Assembly: GCF_009193135.1 (NCBI RefSeq)
Contig: NZ_VUKC01000004.1
Coordinates: 124,001-188,000, forward strand
Direction: 5' to 3'
DNA: 64,000 nt
Source of the DNA: Georgenia satyanarayanai
Lineage (GTDB): Bacteria; Actinomycetota; Actinomycetes; Actinomycetales; Actinomycetaceae
Shown here piece after piece: positions 51,533 to 59,704 of the stretch (positions within the stretch are counted from its first letter, which is position 1; the number at the start of each line of letters is the position of its first letter). The notes below the pieces were generated by a model that was not told where the DNA came from, did not search any database, and worked only from the letters and a program-made list of their open reading frames with translations. The translations under genes were made by a program, and so were the position numbers.

Positions 51533-52471
51533 ATGACGACGATCGGTATTGACATCGGCGGGACGAAGATCGCCGCCGGTGTGGTCGACGAGAACGGCCA
51601 GGTGCTGGCGCAGACCCGCCGGGCGACGGACGCCCTGGACCCCGAGGCGATCGAGAGTGCGGTCATCGCGTCCGTCGCCGAGCTGCGGTCCGGGTACGAC
51701 GTGACCGGCGTCGGGGTGGCCGCAGCCGGCTTCGTCAGCCCGAACCGCGACGGCATGCTCTTCGCCCCGAACATCGCGTGGCGCGACTACCCGCTCCGGG
51801 AGCGGCTGGCCCGCGGGATCGAGGTGCCGATCGTCATCGAGAACGACGCGAACGCCGCCGGCTGGGCCGAGTTCCGCTTCGGCGCCGGCAGGTCCGCGCA
51901 GTCCATGGTCATGCTCACGCTCGGCACCGGGCTGGGCGGCGCGATCATCCTGGACAACCGGCTCATCCGCGGTGCCTTCGGTGCGGCTGCCGAGCTCGGC
52001 CACATGCGTGTGGTCCCCTCCGGCCACTACTGCGGCTGTGGCCACGAGGGCTGCTGGGAGATGTACGCCTCCGGCCGTGCGCTGACCCGGGCCGCCCGGA
52101 TGGCGCTCATCACCGACGAGGACCGCGCCGGGCGCCTGCGCGAGCTCGCCGCCGCCGACGGCGGCAAGACGCGCGGGCAGCACGTCACCCAGGCCGCTTC
52201 CGAGGGCGACCCGCTCTCCCGCGACCTCGTCGCCGAGCTCGGCCGGTGGGTGGGCGCCGGGATCGCCGACCTCGTCGCCGTCCTCGACCCCGAGCTCTTC
52301 GTCATCGGTGGCGGGGTCGCCGACACGGGGGACCTCGTCCTCGAGGCCGCCCGTGCGTCCTTCCGCGAGCACCTCTCCGCCCGGGGCTACCGGCCCGAGG
52401 CGGAGATCGCCCTCGCCGAGATGGGCAGCGAGGCCGGCATCGTCGGTGCCGCCGACCTCGTCCGGCACTGA
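51533..52471 (+). CDS. ROK-family glucokinase
   Basis: Sugar kinase of 312 residues, probably glucose to glucose-6-phosphate. It has GIDIGGTKIAAGVVD (phosphate loop), IENDANAAGWAE with the catalytic Asp, TLGTGLGGAIILDNRLIRGAFGAAAELGHM, the ROK zinc motif CGCGHEGCWE, and VIGGGV. The ATG at 51533 follows AGGAA. Together with the phosphofructokinase downstream it points to glucose catabolism, though they are not in one operon. Confidence 0.9.
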   Translation: MTTIGIDIGGTKIAAGVVDENGQVLAQTRRATDALDPEAIESAVIASVAELRSGYDVTGVGVAAAGFVSPNRDGMLFAPNIAWRDYPLRERLARGIEVPIVIENDANAAGWAEFRFGAGRSAQSMVMLTLGTGLGGAIILDNRLIRGAFGAAAELGHMRVVPSGHYCGCGHEGCWEMYASGRALTRAARMALITDEDRAGRLRELAAADGGKTRGQHVTQAASEGDPLSRDLVAELGRWVGAGIADLVAVLDPELFVIGGGVADTGDLVLEAARASFREHLSARGYRPEAEIALAEMGSEAGIVGAADLVRH

Positions 52472-52478
52472 CGCGGGC

Positions 52479-52507
52479 GCCCGCCCGGCCCGCGTGGCCG
52501 GGCGGGC
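52479..52507. terminator. Bidirectional terminator between glucokinase and a membrane-protein gene
   Basis: Perfect 12-bp arms (52479-52490, 52496-52507) with a 5-base loop between convergent stops. Confidence 0.65.
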
Positions 52508-52519
52508 CCCACGGGACGG

Positions 52520-52993
52520 TCAGAGGACGGCGCCGTCCCCGTAGTCGTCGGTGTCCCGGCGCGTCGGCATGCGCCACAGGAGCAGACCCACGCCCACGGC
52601 CAGCGCGCCGACCGCCACGAGCCACACGACGCCCGGCGCCGAGCGCCACAGCAGGACGCACAGCAGCATGACGGCCAGGCCCCCGAGCACCCCGCCCCAG
52701 GCGACGACGAGCACCGGCTCGGAACGGGACAGCGGGTCCGGGTCTGGCTCGGTGAAGCCGTCGACGACGTCACGCGCGCGGTCGTCGTCCTCCGTCTCCC
52801 CCGCGGGGGAGTAGTCGCGCGGGCCGGGTGCGGGCGGCGCGGCCGGGGGCAGCGGCTCGGGCTCCGGCGCGAGCTCCTCCTCGGGCGGCAGCCGCAGCTC
52901 GCCCAGACGCGCGGTCAGCTCCGCCCACTGGGCGTCGAGGTCGTCGTCGGGCACGTGGTCGCCGTCAGCGGCGCCCCGGGTAGGACCAGCCAT
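52520..52993 (-). CDS. Acidic proline-rich membrane protein, unknown function
   Basis: A 157-residue protein. The N-terminal about 95 residues are acidic and Pro-rich (EELAPEPEPLPPAAPPAPGP). Two transmembrane helices (about 96-115, 120-141) and a short Asp-rich tail follow. No catalytic motif. The ATG at 52993 lies seven bases after a TAGAGT box that is half of a perfect palindrome, so this start is preferred over one three codons earlier. Confidence 0.75.
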   Translation of the reverse strand: MAGPTRGAADGDHVPDDDLDAQWAELTARLGELRLPPEEELAPEPEPLPPAAPPAPGPRDYSPAGETEDDDRARDVVDGFTEPDPDPLSRSEPVLVVAWGGVLGGLAVMLLCVLLWRSAPGVVWLVAVGALAVGVGLLLWRMPTRRDTDDYGDGAVL

Positions 52994-52997
52994 GGGG

Positions 52998-53013
52998 AGC
53001 ACTCTAGAGTGCT
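52998..53013. promoter_or_regulatory. 16-bp perfect palindrome containing divergent -10 boxes
   Basis: AGCACTCT/AGAGTGCT. Each strand reads TAGAGT at its centre: minus-strand 53006-53001 serves the gene starting at 52993, and plus-strand 53004-53009 could serve plsC at 53067. Its symmetry could also be an operator. Confidence 0.5.
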
Positions 53014-53066
53014 TCAGGAACGCGCGGCCCGATCCGGGCGCCGCGCGGACGGCGAAGGGGTAGTGA

Positions 53067-53945
53067 GTGTTCTACGGCTTGATGAAGGCGACGCTCGGCA
53101 CGACGCTGCGCGTCTTCTACCAGCCGTGGATCCGCGGCGCGGAGAACGTGCCCGAGGAGGGCGCGGCGATCCTCGCGAGCAACCACATGGCCGTCATCGA
53201 CTCCTTCTTCCTCCCGCTCATGGTGCGCCGCTCCGTCGTGTTCCTCGGCAAGCAGGACTACTTCACCGGGCGGGGGGTCAAGGGCAAGCTCGTCGCCGGG
53301 TTCATGCGCGGGGTGGGCACCATCCCGGTCGACCGCAGCGGCGGCCGCGCCGGTGAGGCCGCGCTCCGCACCGGGCTGCGCCGCCTCGAGGAGGGGGGCC
53401 TGTTCGGGATCTACCCCGAGGGCACCCGCAGCCCCGACGGACGCCTCTACCGCGGCAAGACCGGTGTCGCGCGCCTCGCGCTCCAGTCCGGCGCCCCCGT
53501 CATCCCCGTCGCGATGATCGGCACGAACATCGCCCAGCCGATCGGCACCCGCATCCCGCGGCTACGGCCGATCGGGATCGTCATCGGCAAGCCGCTCGAC
53601 TTCAGCCGCTACGCCGGCCTGGAGGAGGACCGCTTCGTCCTGCGCTCGGTGACCGACGAGATCATGTACGAGATCATGCGCCTGTCCGGCCAGGAGTACG
53701 TCGACGCCTACGCCGCCTCCGTCAAGGCGCGCGCCACCTCCGGGACGGCGCCCGCGACCGCGGCGCCCGCCGCCCCGGCCGGTCCCGGCGGCCGCAGGGT
53801 CCCGGACACCGGGGTGCCCGAGCCCACCGAGCGCGAGCTGGCCGAGGGCAAGGAGCTCCTCGAGGCCGCTGCGCAGGACGCCGAGACCGCGGCCGGGCAG
53901 GACGACGACGGAGCGGGCGCACCGCCGTCCTCGTCCACGAGGTAG
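53067..53945 (+). CDS. 1-acyl-sn-glycerol-3-phosphate acyltransferase (PlsC family)
   Basis: Transfers an acyl chain to lysophosphatidate in phospholipid synthesis, peripheral membrane enzyme, 292 residues. Motifs are SNHMAVIDSFF (HxxxxD), GTIPVDRSGG, YPEGTRSPDG and VIPVAMIG. The last about 65 residues are an Ala/Pro/Glu-rich tail with no domain. It starts at a GTG after AAGGGG. It is the counterpart of mycobacterial Rv2182c (from memory). A second PlsC is at 61390-62160. Confidence 0.9.
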   Translation: MFYGLMKATLGTTLRVFYQPWIRGAENVPEEGAAILASNHMAVIDSFFLPLMVRRSVVFLGKQDYFTGRGVKGKLVAGFMRGVGTIPVDRSGGRAGEAALRTGLRRLEEGGLFGIYPEGTRSPDGRLYRGKTGVARLALQSGAPVIPVAMIGTNIAQPIGTRIPRLRPIGIVIGKPLDFSRYAGLEEDRFVLRSVTDEIMYEIMRLSGQEYVDAYAASVKARATSGTAPATAAPAAPAGPGGRRVPDTGVPEPTERELAEGKELLEAAAQDAETAAGQDDDGAGAPPSSSTR

Positions 53946-53976
53946 GCGGTCCCAGGCACCGGCTCCCGGCGTCACT

Positions 53977-53982
53977 ACACTG
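53977..53982 (+). promoter_or_regulatory. -10 box TACACT of pfk
   Basis: TACACT lies about 70 bases before the ATG at 54054; the leader carries AAAGG as ribosome-binding site. Confidence 0.5.
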
Positions 53983-54053
53983 GGTGGCGCGCGCGAGCAC
54001 TCCCTGCTCGCCGGCCGCTGCCCTGGCGGCCGCCGTTCGACGAAAGGTTGCCG

Positions 54054-55283
54054 ATGTCCGTCCGCCGTGTCGCCCTGCTCACCGCAGGTGGCTTCGCCCC
54101 CTGCCTGTCCTCCGCGGTCGGGGGCCTGATCGAGCGCTACACCGAGGTGGCGCCGGACGTGGAGATCATCGCCTACCAGTACGGCTACCACGGCCTGCTG
54201 ACGGGCACCAAGGTCGTCATCGACGACGAGGCGCGCGCCAAGGCCAGCGTGCTGCACGACTTCGGCGGCAGCCCCATCGGCAACAGCCGCGTCAAGCTCA
54301 CCAACGCCAAGAACCTCGTCGAGCGCGGACTCGTCCAGGAGGGTGACGACCCGCTCAAGGTCGCGGCCGAGCAGCTGCGCGCCGACGGCGTCGACGTCCT
54401 CCACACCATCGGCGGCGACGACACCAACACGACGGCCGCGGACCTCGCCGCCTACCTCGAGGACAACGGGTACCACATGGCCGTCGTCGGCCTGCCGAAG
54501 ACGATCGACAACGACATCATCCCGATCCGTCAGTCGCTCGGCGCCCACACCGCCGCGGAGCAGGCCAGCCGCTTCGCCCAGAACATCATCGGCGAGCACC
54601 GTTCCAACCCCCGGATGCTCATCGTCCACGAGGTCATGGGCCGCCACTGCGGCTGGCTCACCGCCGCCGCCGCCCGGGACTACCACCAGTGGGTCGCCGA
54701 GCGTCCCGAGTGGAACCCGAGCGCCGGGCTGAGCAAGGAGCGGTGGGACGTTCACGCCGTCTTCCTGCCCGAGATGAAGCTCGACCTCGAGGGCGAGGCG
54801 CAGCGCCTGCGCGGCGTCATGGACGAGATCGGCAACGTCAACATCTTCCTCTCCGAGGGCGCCGGCGTGCCGGAGATCATCGCCGAGCTCGAGGCCAAGG
54901 GCGAGGAGGTCCAGCGCGACCCCTTCGGCCACGTCAAGCTCGACACGATCAACCCCGGCCAGTGGTTCGCCAAGCAGTTCGCCGAGCTCATCGGCGCCGA
55001 GAAGGTCATGGTCCAGAAGTCGGGCTACTTCTCGCGCTCGGCAGCGGCCAACGACCAGGACCTCGCGCTCATCAAGGAGATGGTCGACCTCGCCGTCGAC
55101 AGCGCGTTCCGGGACGTCTCCGGCGTCGTCGGGCACGACGAGGAGAACGGTGACGAGCTGACGACCATCGCCTTCCCCCGGATCGCCGGCGGCAAGGCCT
55201 TCGACATCTCCCAGCCGTGGTTCAGCGAGCTCATGGCGAGCCTCGGCCAGGACGTCACCCCGGCGGAGAACGCCGGCCACTGA
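54054..55283 (+). CDS. pfp: 6-phosphofructokinase, pyrophosphate-type active site
   Basis: Phosphorylates fructose-6-phosphate in glycolysis, cytosolic, 409 residues. The donor site reads GGDDT at 120-124, with Asp where ATP enzymes have Gly, and PKTIDND at 148-154, with Lys where ATP enzymes usually have Gly. Both changes mark pyrophosphate-dependent enzymes, so the reaction is likely reversible and PPi-using. MGRHCGWL and the sugar-binding residues are normal. It is longer than ATP-PFK (about 320). It has a TACACT promoter and a hairpin terminator of its own. Confidence 0.88.
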   Translation: MSVRRVALLTAGGFAPCLSSAVGGLIERYTEVAPDVEIIAYQYGYHGLLTGTKVVIDDEARAKASVLHDFGGSPIGNSRVKLTNAKNLVERGLVQEGDDPLKVAAEQLRADGVDVLHTIGGDDTNTTAADLAAYLEDNGYHMAVVGLPKTIDNDIIPIRQSLGAHTAAEQASRFAQNIIGEHRSNPRMLIVHEVMGRHCGWLTAAAARDYHQWVAERPEWNPSAGLSKERWDVHAVFLPEMKLDLEGEAQRLRGVMDEIGNVNIFLSEGAGVPEIIAELEAKGEEVQRDPFGHVKLDTINPGQWFAKQFAELIGAEKVMVQKSGYFSRSAAANDQDLALIKEMVDLAVDSAFRDVSGVVGHDEENGDELTTIAFPRIAGGKAFDISQPWFSELMASLGQDVTPAENAGH

Positions 55284-55296
55284 CCGACGCACGCAC

Positions 55297-55334
55297 GGTG
55301 AGGGCGGGTCGCGAGGGTGCGGCCCGCCCTCACC
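55297..55334 (+). terminator. Terminator of pfp
   Basis: Perfect 12-bp arms (55297-55308, 55323-55334) with a 14-base loop, extended by further pairs with one bulge, 13 bases after the stop. Confidence 0.65.
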
Positions 55335-55424
55335 CGTGAGTTGACCGAGGTGTGGGCCGGGCCACAGGCTGGGCCACTCGTCCGGCACCCGCCGGCCGTG
55401 CTCCTGCCGAGAGGTGCTTCACCG

Positions 55425-57575
55425 ATGAGACATCCCGTCCTGGCCTCGGGGGTGACGCTCGCGCTGGCCGCCGGTGCGGTCGCGCTCCCGTCGTCGGCCT
55501 CGCCCGCCGCAGCCGCCCTGCCCGACCCCCTCCTCGTCCCGGCTCCCGTCGAGGCCACCTACACCGGTGAGTCGGTGCCCGTCGGCGACGTCGACGTGGT
55601 GACGGACGCGACGACCGACGCCGCCGCGCTCGCCGCGCTGCTCGCCGCGTTCGCCGCGCACGGCGTCGAGGACGTCACCGTGCTCGTGCCGGGGGAGGAG
55701 CCGGACGGCTTCGCGGTCGCGGTCGTCGGTGCCGACGCCGTCGCGGACGAGGGTGTGCCGGCGGACGCCGAGGGGTACGCGCTCGTGACCGACGCGGACG
55801 GTGCACTCGTCGCCGGGCGCGACGGCGCCGGGCAGTTCTACGGCGTCCAGACGCTCGTCCAGCTGCTCGGGGAGGTCGACGGCGTCACCCACCTGCGGGA
55901 GGCCGCCGTCGTCGACCACCCGGCGATGGCGCTGCGCGGGACGATCGAGGGCTTCTACGGCGAGCCCTGGACGCACGCCGAGCGCCTGGACCACCTGGAC
56001 TTCCTCGGGTCGGTCAAGGCCAACACCTACGTGTACGCCCCCAAGGACGACCCGTACCACCGCGACCAGTGGCGCGAGCCGTACCCCGCGGACACCCTCA
56101 CCGAGCTCACCGAGCTCATCGCGCGCGCCGACGCGAACCACGTCCAGTTCACCTTCGCCGTCTCCCCGGGCGTGTCGATCTGCTACTCCGACCCCGAGCA
56201 CCGCGCCGACCTCGAGGCGAAGCTCGACGCCATCTACGACGCCGGGGGCCGGTCCTTCTACATCGCGCTCGACGACATCGCCTACACCGACTGGAACTGC
56301 GAGGCCGACGCCGAGGCGTACGGTCCTGCCGGCCAGGCGGCCGCCGCGACGGCGCAGGTCGACCTGCTCAACGACGTCCAGCAGACGTGGGTGACCGAGC
56401 GTGAGGGCGTGCGCCCGCTGCAGATGGTGCCCACCGAGTACGGGGACCTCGAGGCGACCGCGTACAAGGACGTCATCCGCGAGACGCTCGACCCCGAGGT
56501 CGTCATCCAGTGGACCGGCACCGACGTCGTGCCCACCTCGATCACCACCGAGGACGCCGAGCGCTTCTCCGAGCTCTACGGGCGGCCGGCCTTCCTCTGG
56601 GACAACTACCCGGTCAACGACTTCGGCGACACGGCCGGACGGCTCCTGCTCGGCCCGTACGCCTACCGGGACAACGGCCTGTCCGAGCACCTCAGCGGGA
56701 TCGTGTCCAACCCGATGAACCAGCCCTACGCCTCGGAGGTCGTCGTCGCGAGCGTCGCCGACTTCGCGTGGAACGACGCCACCTTCGACGCCGAGGAGTC
56801 GTGGCTGCGGTCCCTCGCCCTCCTCGCCGGCGGCGACGCCGAGGTCACGGCCGCGCTCGCCGTGTTCGCCGACCTCAACCGGCAGGCGCCGACCTTCGGT
56901 GCCGAGCCGTGGCAGCCGCAGGCACCGGGCCTCGCGGCTCTGGCAGAGGAGTTCGGCGCCCTGTGGGAGGAGAGCGACACCGACGGTGCCCTGGACCTGC
57001 TCAGCGCCTACGCCGAGCTGCTCGCCGCGGCCCCGGAGACCATCACCGACGGCGTGCACGACGGCTTCCTTGCCGACTCCGCGCGGTGGCTGGAGTCCAC
57101 CGCGCTCTGGTCGGACGCGCTGCTCGACGCGATCGCCTCCGTCGACGCGCGCCTGGCCGGTGACGTCGTCGCCGGGGAGGAGCTGGCGGCACAGGCGCGG
57201 ACGGCGGCCGCTGCCGCGGCCGACGTCCGTGTCGACCCGCTGCGCAACCGGTGGCCGGCCGACAGCCGGGTCAAGGTGGGTGACGGCGTGCTCGACGTGC
57301 TCATCGAGGACCTGCTCGCCCTCGAGGTGAGCATCCCCGAGCCGACGGAACCGCCCACCGACGGCCCGAGCCCCGAGCCCACCGACGACACCACGCCCGG
57401 GGACACGGACGACGCCCCCGGCTCCGGTGGGGAGACGGACGAGGCCACGGCCGCGCCCGGTGGTTCCCTCCCGAGCACGGGCGCCGGTGGCGTCGCGGGG
57501 TATGCCGCCCTCGCTGCCGTGCTCGCGGCGCTCGGCGGTGGACTCCTCCTGCGCCGGCGGACCGCCGGCGCCTGA
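55425..57575 (+). CDS. Sortase-anchored GH84 beta-N-acetylglucosaminidase
   Basis: Cell-surface glycoside hydrolase of 716 residues. It starts with a signal peptide (1-31). A GH20b-like N-terminal domain (about 33-165) follows, then the GH84 barrel (about 168-430) with RGTIEGFYGEPW, KDDPYHRDQWREPYP and the catalytic Asp pair 283-284 in ALDDIAYTDW. A helical region comes next, then a Thr/Pro/Asp-rich wall spacer and a sorting signal: LPSTG at 682-686, a hydrophobic stretch and RRR. GH84 enzymes remove terminal GlcNAc from glycans or O-GlcNAc proteins. The sortase gene is not in the window. Confidence 0.9.
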   Translation: MRHPVLASGVTLALAAGAVALPSSASPAAAALPDPLLVPAPVEATYTGESVPVGDVDVVTDATTDAAALAALLAAFAAHGVEDVTVLVPGEEPDGFAVAVVGADAVADEGVPADAEGYALVTDADGALVAGRDGAGQFYGVQTLVQLLGEVDGVTHLREAAVVDHPAMALRGTIEGFYGEPWTHAERLDHLDFLGSVKANTYVYAPKDDPYHRDQWREPYPADTLTELTELIARADANHVQFTFAVSPGVSICYSDPEHRADLEAKLDAIYDAGGRSFYIALDDIAYTDWNCEADAEAYGPAGQAAAATAQVDLLNDVQQTWVTEREGVRPLQMVPTEYGDLEATAYKDVIRETLDPEVVIQWTGTDVVPTSITTEDAERFSELYGRPAFLWDNYPVNDFGDTAGRLLLGPYAYRDNGLSEHLSGIVSNPMNQPYASEVVVASVADFAWNDATFDAEESWLRSLALLAGGDAEVTAALAVFADLNRQAPTFGAEPWQPQAPGLAALAEEFGALWEESDTDGALDLLSAYAELLAAAPETITDGVHDGFLADSARWLESTALWSDALLDAIASVDARLAGDVVAGEELAAQARTAAAAAADVRVDPLRNRWPADSRVKVGDGVLDVLIEDLLALEVSIPEPTEPPTDGPSPEPTDDTTPGDTDDAPGSGGETDEATAAPGGSLPSTGAGGVAGYAALAAVLAALGGGLLLRRRTAGA

Positions 57576-57583
57576 CCGCGCCG

Positions 57584-57622
57584 GGGCCCCTTCCCACCGG
57601 TCGGACCGGTGGGAAGGGGCCC
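57584..57622 (+). terminator. Terminator after the GH84 gene
   Basis: Perfect 18-bp arms (57584-57601, 57605-57622) with a 3-base loop, 8 bases after the stop. Confidence 0.8.
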
Positions 57623-57635
57623 GTGCCGTTCGTCG

Positions 57636-57641
57636 TATGGT
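57636..57641 (+). promoter_or_regulatory. -10 box TATGGT of aroG
   Basis: TATGGT ends seven bases before the GTG at 57649, giving a leaderless layout; a GGAG four bases before the GTG could also serve as ribosome-binding site. Confidence 0.45.
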
Positions 57642-57648
57642 GGAGCGC

Positions 57649-59001
57649 GTGAGTATCGAGGCTGATCCCGCGGTTCTGCGCGGGCTGGACATCTGGCGCG
57701 ACCTCCCGGCATCCCAGCAGCCGGAGTGGCGCAGCGCCGAGGAGCTGCGCGCCGTCACCGACGAGCTCGCCGCCTCCCCGCCGCTCGTCTTCGCCGGCGA
57801 GGCGGACCAGCTGCGCGAGCAGCTGGCCAAGGCGTCCCGCGGTGAGGCATTCCTCCTCCAGGGCGGCGACTGCGCCGAGACCTTCGCGGAGTCGACGGCG
57901 GACAACATCCGCAACAAGATCCGCACGATCCTGCAGATGGCTGTCGTCCTCACCTACGGCGCGAGCCTGCCCATCATCAAGATGGGCCGCATGGCCGGCC
58001 AGTACGCCAAGCCGCGCAGCAACACGATGGAGACGCGCGACGGCGTCGAGCTGCCCGCCTACCGCGGTGACGCTGTCAACGGTCACGCGTTCACGCCCGA
58101 CTCGCGGGTCCCGGACCCGAACCGGCTGCTGTCGGCCTACCACCGCTCCGCCACGACGCTCAACCTCATCCGCGCCTTCACCGGCGGCGGCTTCGCCGAC
58201 CTGCGCCGGGTCCACGAGTGGAACCGGGGCTTCACCACCAACCCGGCCTACAAGCGCTACGAGCAGCTCGCCGCGGAGATCGACCGCGCGGTGCGCTTCA
58301 TGGCTGCCGCGGGCGCCGACTTCGACGCGCTGCGCACGGTGGACTTCTACTCCAGCCACGAGGCCCTGCTCCTCGACTACGAGCGGGCGATGACCCGCAT
58401 CGACTCGCGCACCGGGCACCCGTACAACACCTCGGCGCACTTCCTGTGGATCGGGGAGCGCACCCGCGAGCTCGACGGCGCGCACGTCGACCTCCTGTCC
58501 CGCGTGCACAACCCCATCGGTGTCAAGCTCGGGCCGACGACCACCCCGGCGACCGCCCTCGCCCTGCAGGAGCGGCTCAACCCGGAGGGCACCCCCGGGC
58601 GCCTCACCTTCATCACCCGCATGGGCGCCGAGCGCATCCGCGACGTCCTGCCGGGCCTCCTGTCCGCGGTGTCCGCCGAGGGCAGCCCCGTGACCTGGGT
58701 GTGCGACCCCATGCACGGCAACACCTTCTCCTCGCCCAGCGGGTACAAGACCCGCCGCTTCGACACGGTGCTCGACGAGGTCCGCGGCTTCTTCGAGGCG
58801 CACCAGGTGGCGGGCACCGTCCCCGGCGGCCTGCACGTGGAGCTCACCGGCGACGACGTCACCGAGGTGCTCGGCGGCGGTGAGGAGATCGACGAGGGCG
58901 CGCTCAGCCGCCGCTACGAGACGCTCGTCGACCCGCGCCTCAACCACCAGCAGTCGCTGGAGATGGCCTTCGCCGTCGCTGAGATGCTCCGCGGGAGCTG
59001 A
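57649..59001 (+). CDS. aroG: 3-deoxy-7-phosphoheptulonate synthase, class II (DAHP synthase)
   Basis: First step of aromatic amino acid synthesis, phosphoenolpyruvate + erythrose-4-phosphate, 450 residues. Class II motifs are FLLQGGDCAETF with the metal Cys, KMGRMAGQYAKPRS, RAFTGGGFADLRRVHEWN, LSRVHNPIGVKLGPTT, and WVCDPMHGNTF. Length matches mycobacterial AroG (about 460), so allosteric control by aromatic amino acids is possible. The start is GTG at 57649; an ATG four codons earlier is the alternative. Confidence 0.95.
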   Translation: MSIEADPAVLRGLDIWRDLPASQQPEWRSAEELRAVTDELAASPPLVFAGEADQLREQLAKASRGEAFLLQGGDCAETFAESTADNIRNKIRTILQMAVVLTYGASLPIIKMGRMAGQYAKPRSNTMETRDGVELPAYRGDAVNGHAFTPDSRVPDPNRLLSAYHRSATTLNLIRAFTGGGFADLRRVHEWNRGFTTNPAYKRYEQLAAEIDRAVRFMAAAGADFDALRTVDFYSSHEALLLDYERAMTRIDSRTGHPYNTSAHFLWIGERTRELDGAHVDLLSRVHNPIGVKLGPTTTPATALALQERLNPEGTPGRLTFITRMGAERIRDVLPGLLSAVSAEGSPVTWVCDPMHGNTFSSPSGYKTRRFDTVLDEVRGFFEAHQVAGTVPGGLHVELTGDDVTEVLGGGEEIDEGALSRRYETLVDPRLNHQQSLEMAFAVAEMLRGS

Positions 59002-59023
59002 TGGTCGGGGATCGGGGGGAACG

Positions 59024-59626
59024 GTGAGCACGGCAGGGGCGATCGAGGTCCCACCCGAGCGGAGCGTCCCGCCCGGGCAGCACCTGGTCGCCCAGGCCCC
59101 GGTCATGCACTACGGGCCGGTGCCCAGGCCGCGGCCGGAGCGGTGGGACTTCACCGTCGGGGGGCTCACCCGCGACGGCGCGGAGCGGCGCTTCTCGCTG
59201 GACGAGGTCCTCGCGATGACACCGGTCGAGGTCATCGGTGACCTCCACTGCTCGGCGCGCTGGAGCACCCTGGACGAGCGGTGGTCCGGGGTCGCCGCCC
59301 GCGCCCTGGTCGAGGCCGCGCCTCCCGCGGACGGCGTCGAGGACGTCCTCGTCTTCGCGGAGTACGGCTACAGCGCGACGATCCGCGTCGACGACCTCAT
59401 GTCGGCCCGCGCCGTCCTCGCCACCCACCACGACGGCGTGCCCCTCACCCAGGAGCGTGGCGCGCCGCTGCGCCTGGTCATCCCGCACCTGTACTCGTGG
59501 AAGGGCCCCAAGTGGGTCCGCGGGTGGAACTACACCGCCGCCCCCGAGCGCGGGTTCTGGGAGCAGCGCGGCTACCACCTGCGCGGCGACGCCTGGCGCG
59601 AGGAGCGCTACTCCTACCAGGAGTGA
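59024..59626 (+). CDS. Molybdopterin-dependent oxidoreductase (sulfite oxidase/YedY fold)
   Basis: A 200-residue single-domain Mo-cofactor protein. The cofactor-ligating Cys is in VIGDLHCSARWSTLDERWSGV. PHLYSWKGPKWVRGW and FWEQRGYHLRGDAW are conserved family parts. There is no Tat signal, no heme domain and no MsrQ-like membrane partner, unlike MsrP/YedY, so it is probably cytoplasmic with an unknown substrate. It starts with GTG after GGGGGGAA, 22 bases after aroG. The organism must make molybdenum cofactor. Confidence 0.85.
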   Translation: MSTAGAIEVPPERSVPPGQHLVAQAPVMHYGPVPRPRPERWDFTVGGLTRDGAERRFSLDEVLAMTPVEVIGDLHCSARWSTLDERWSGVAARALVEAAPPADGVEDVLVFAEYGYSATIRVDDLMSARAVLATHHDGVPLTQERGAPLRLVIPHLYSWKGPKWVRGWNYTAAPERGFWEQRGYHLRGDAWREERYSYQE

Positions 59627-59640
59627 GCGCGCCCACAAGC

Positions 59641-59683
59641 GCCGAGAGCGGAGTTGTCACCCGGTGACAACTCCGCTCTCGGC
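59641..59683. repeat. 43-bp perfect inverted repeat built from the 18-bp repeat unit
   Basis: Arms of 21 bases (59641-59661, 59663-59683) are perfectly complementary around a single base. The first 18 bases match the unit at 18032-18049 with one difference. It sits between convergent stops and may work as a bidirectional terminator. Confidence 0.75.
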
Positions 59684-59704
59684 GGTGGGTGGGGGAGGGT
59701 CAGC

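Noticed and set aside
52998-53013. HrcA CIRCE operator
   Set aside because: The GCACTC/GAGTGC halves match CIRCE, but the spacer is two bases, not nine, and neither neighbour is a chaperone gene.
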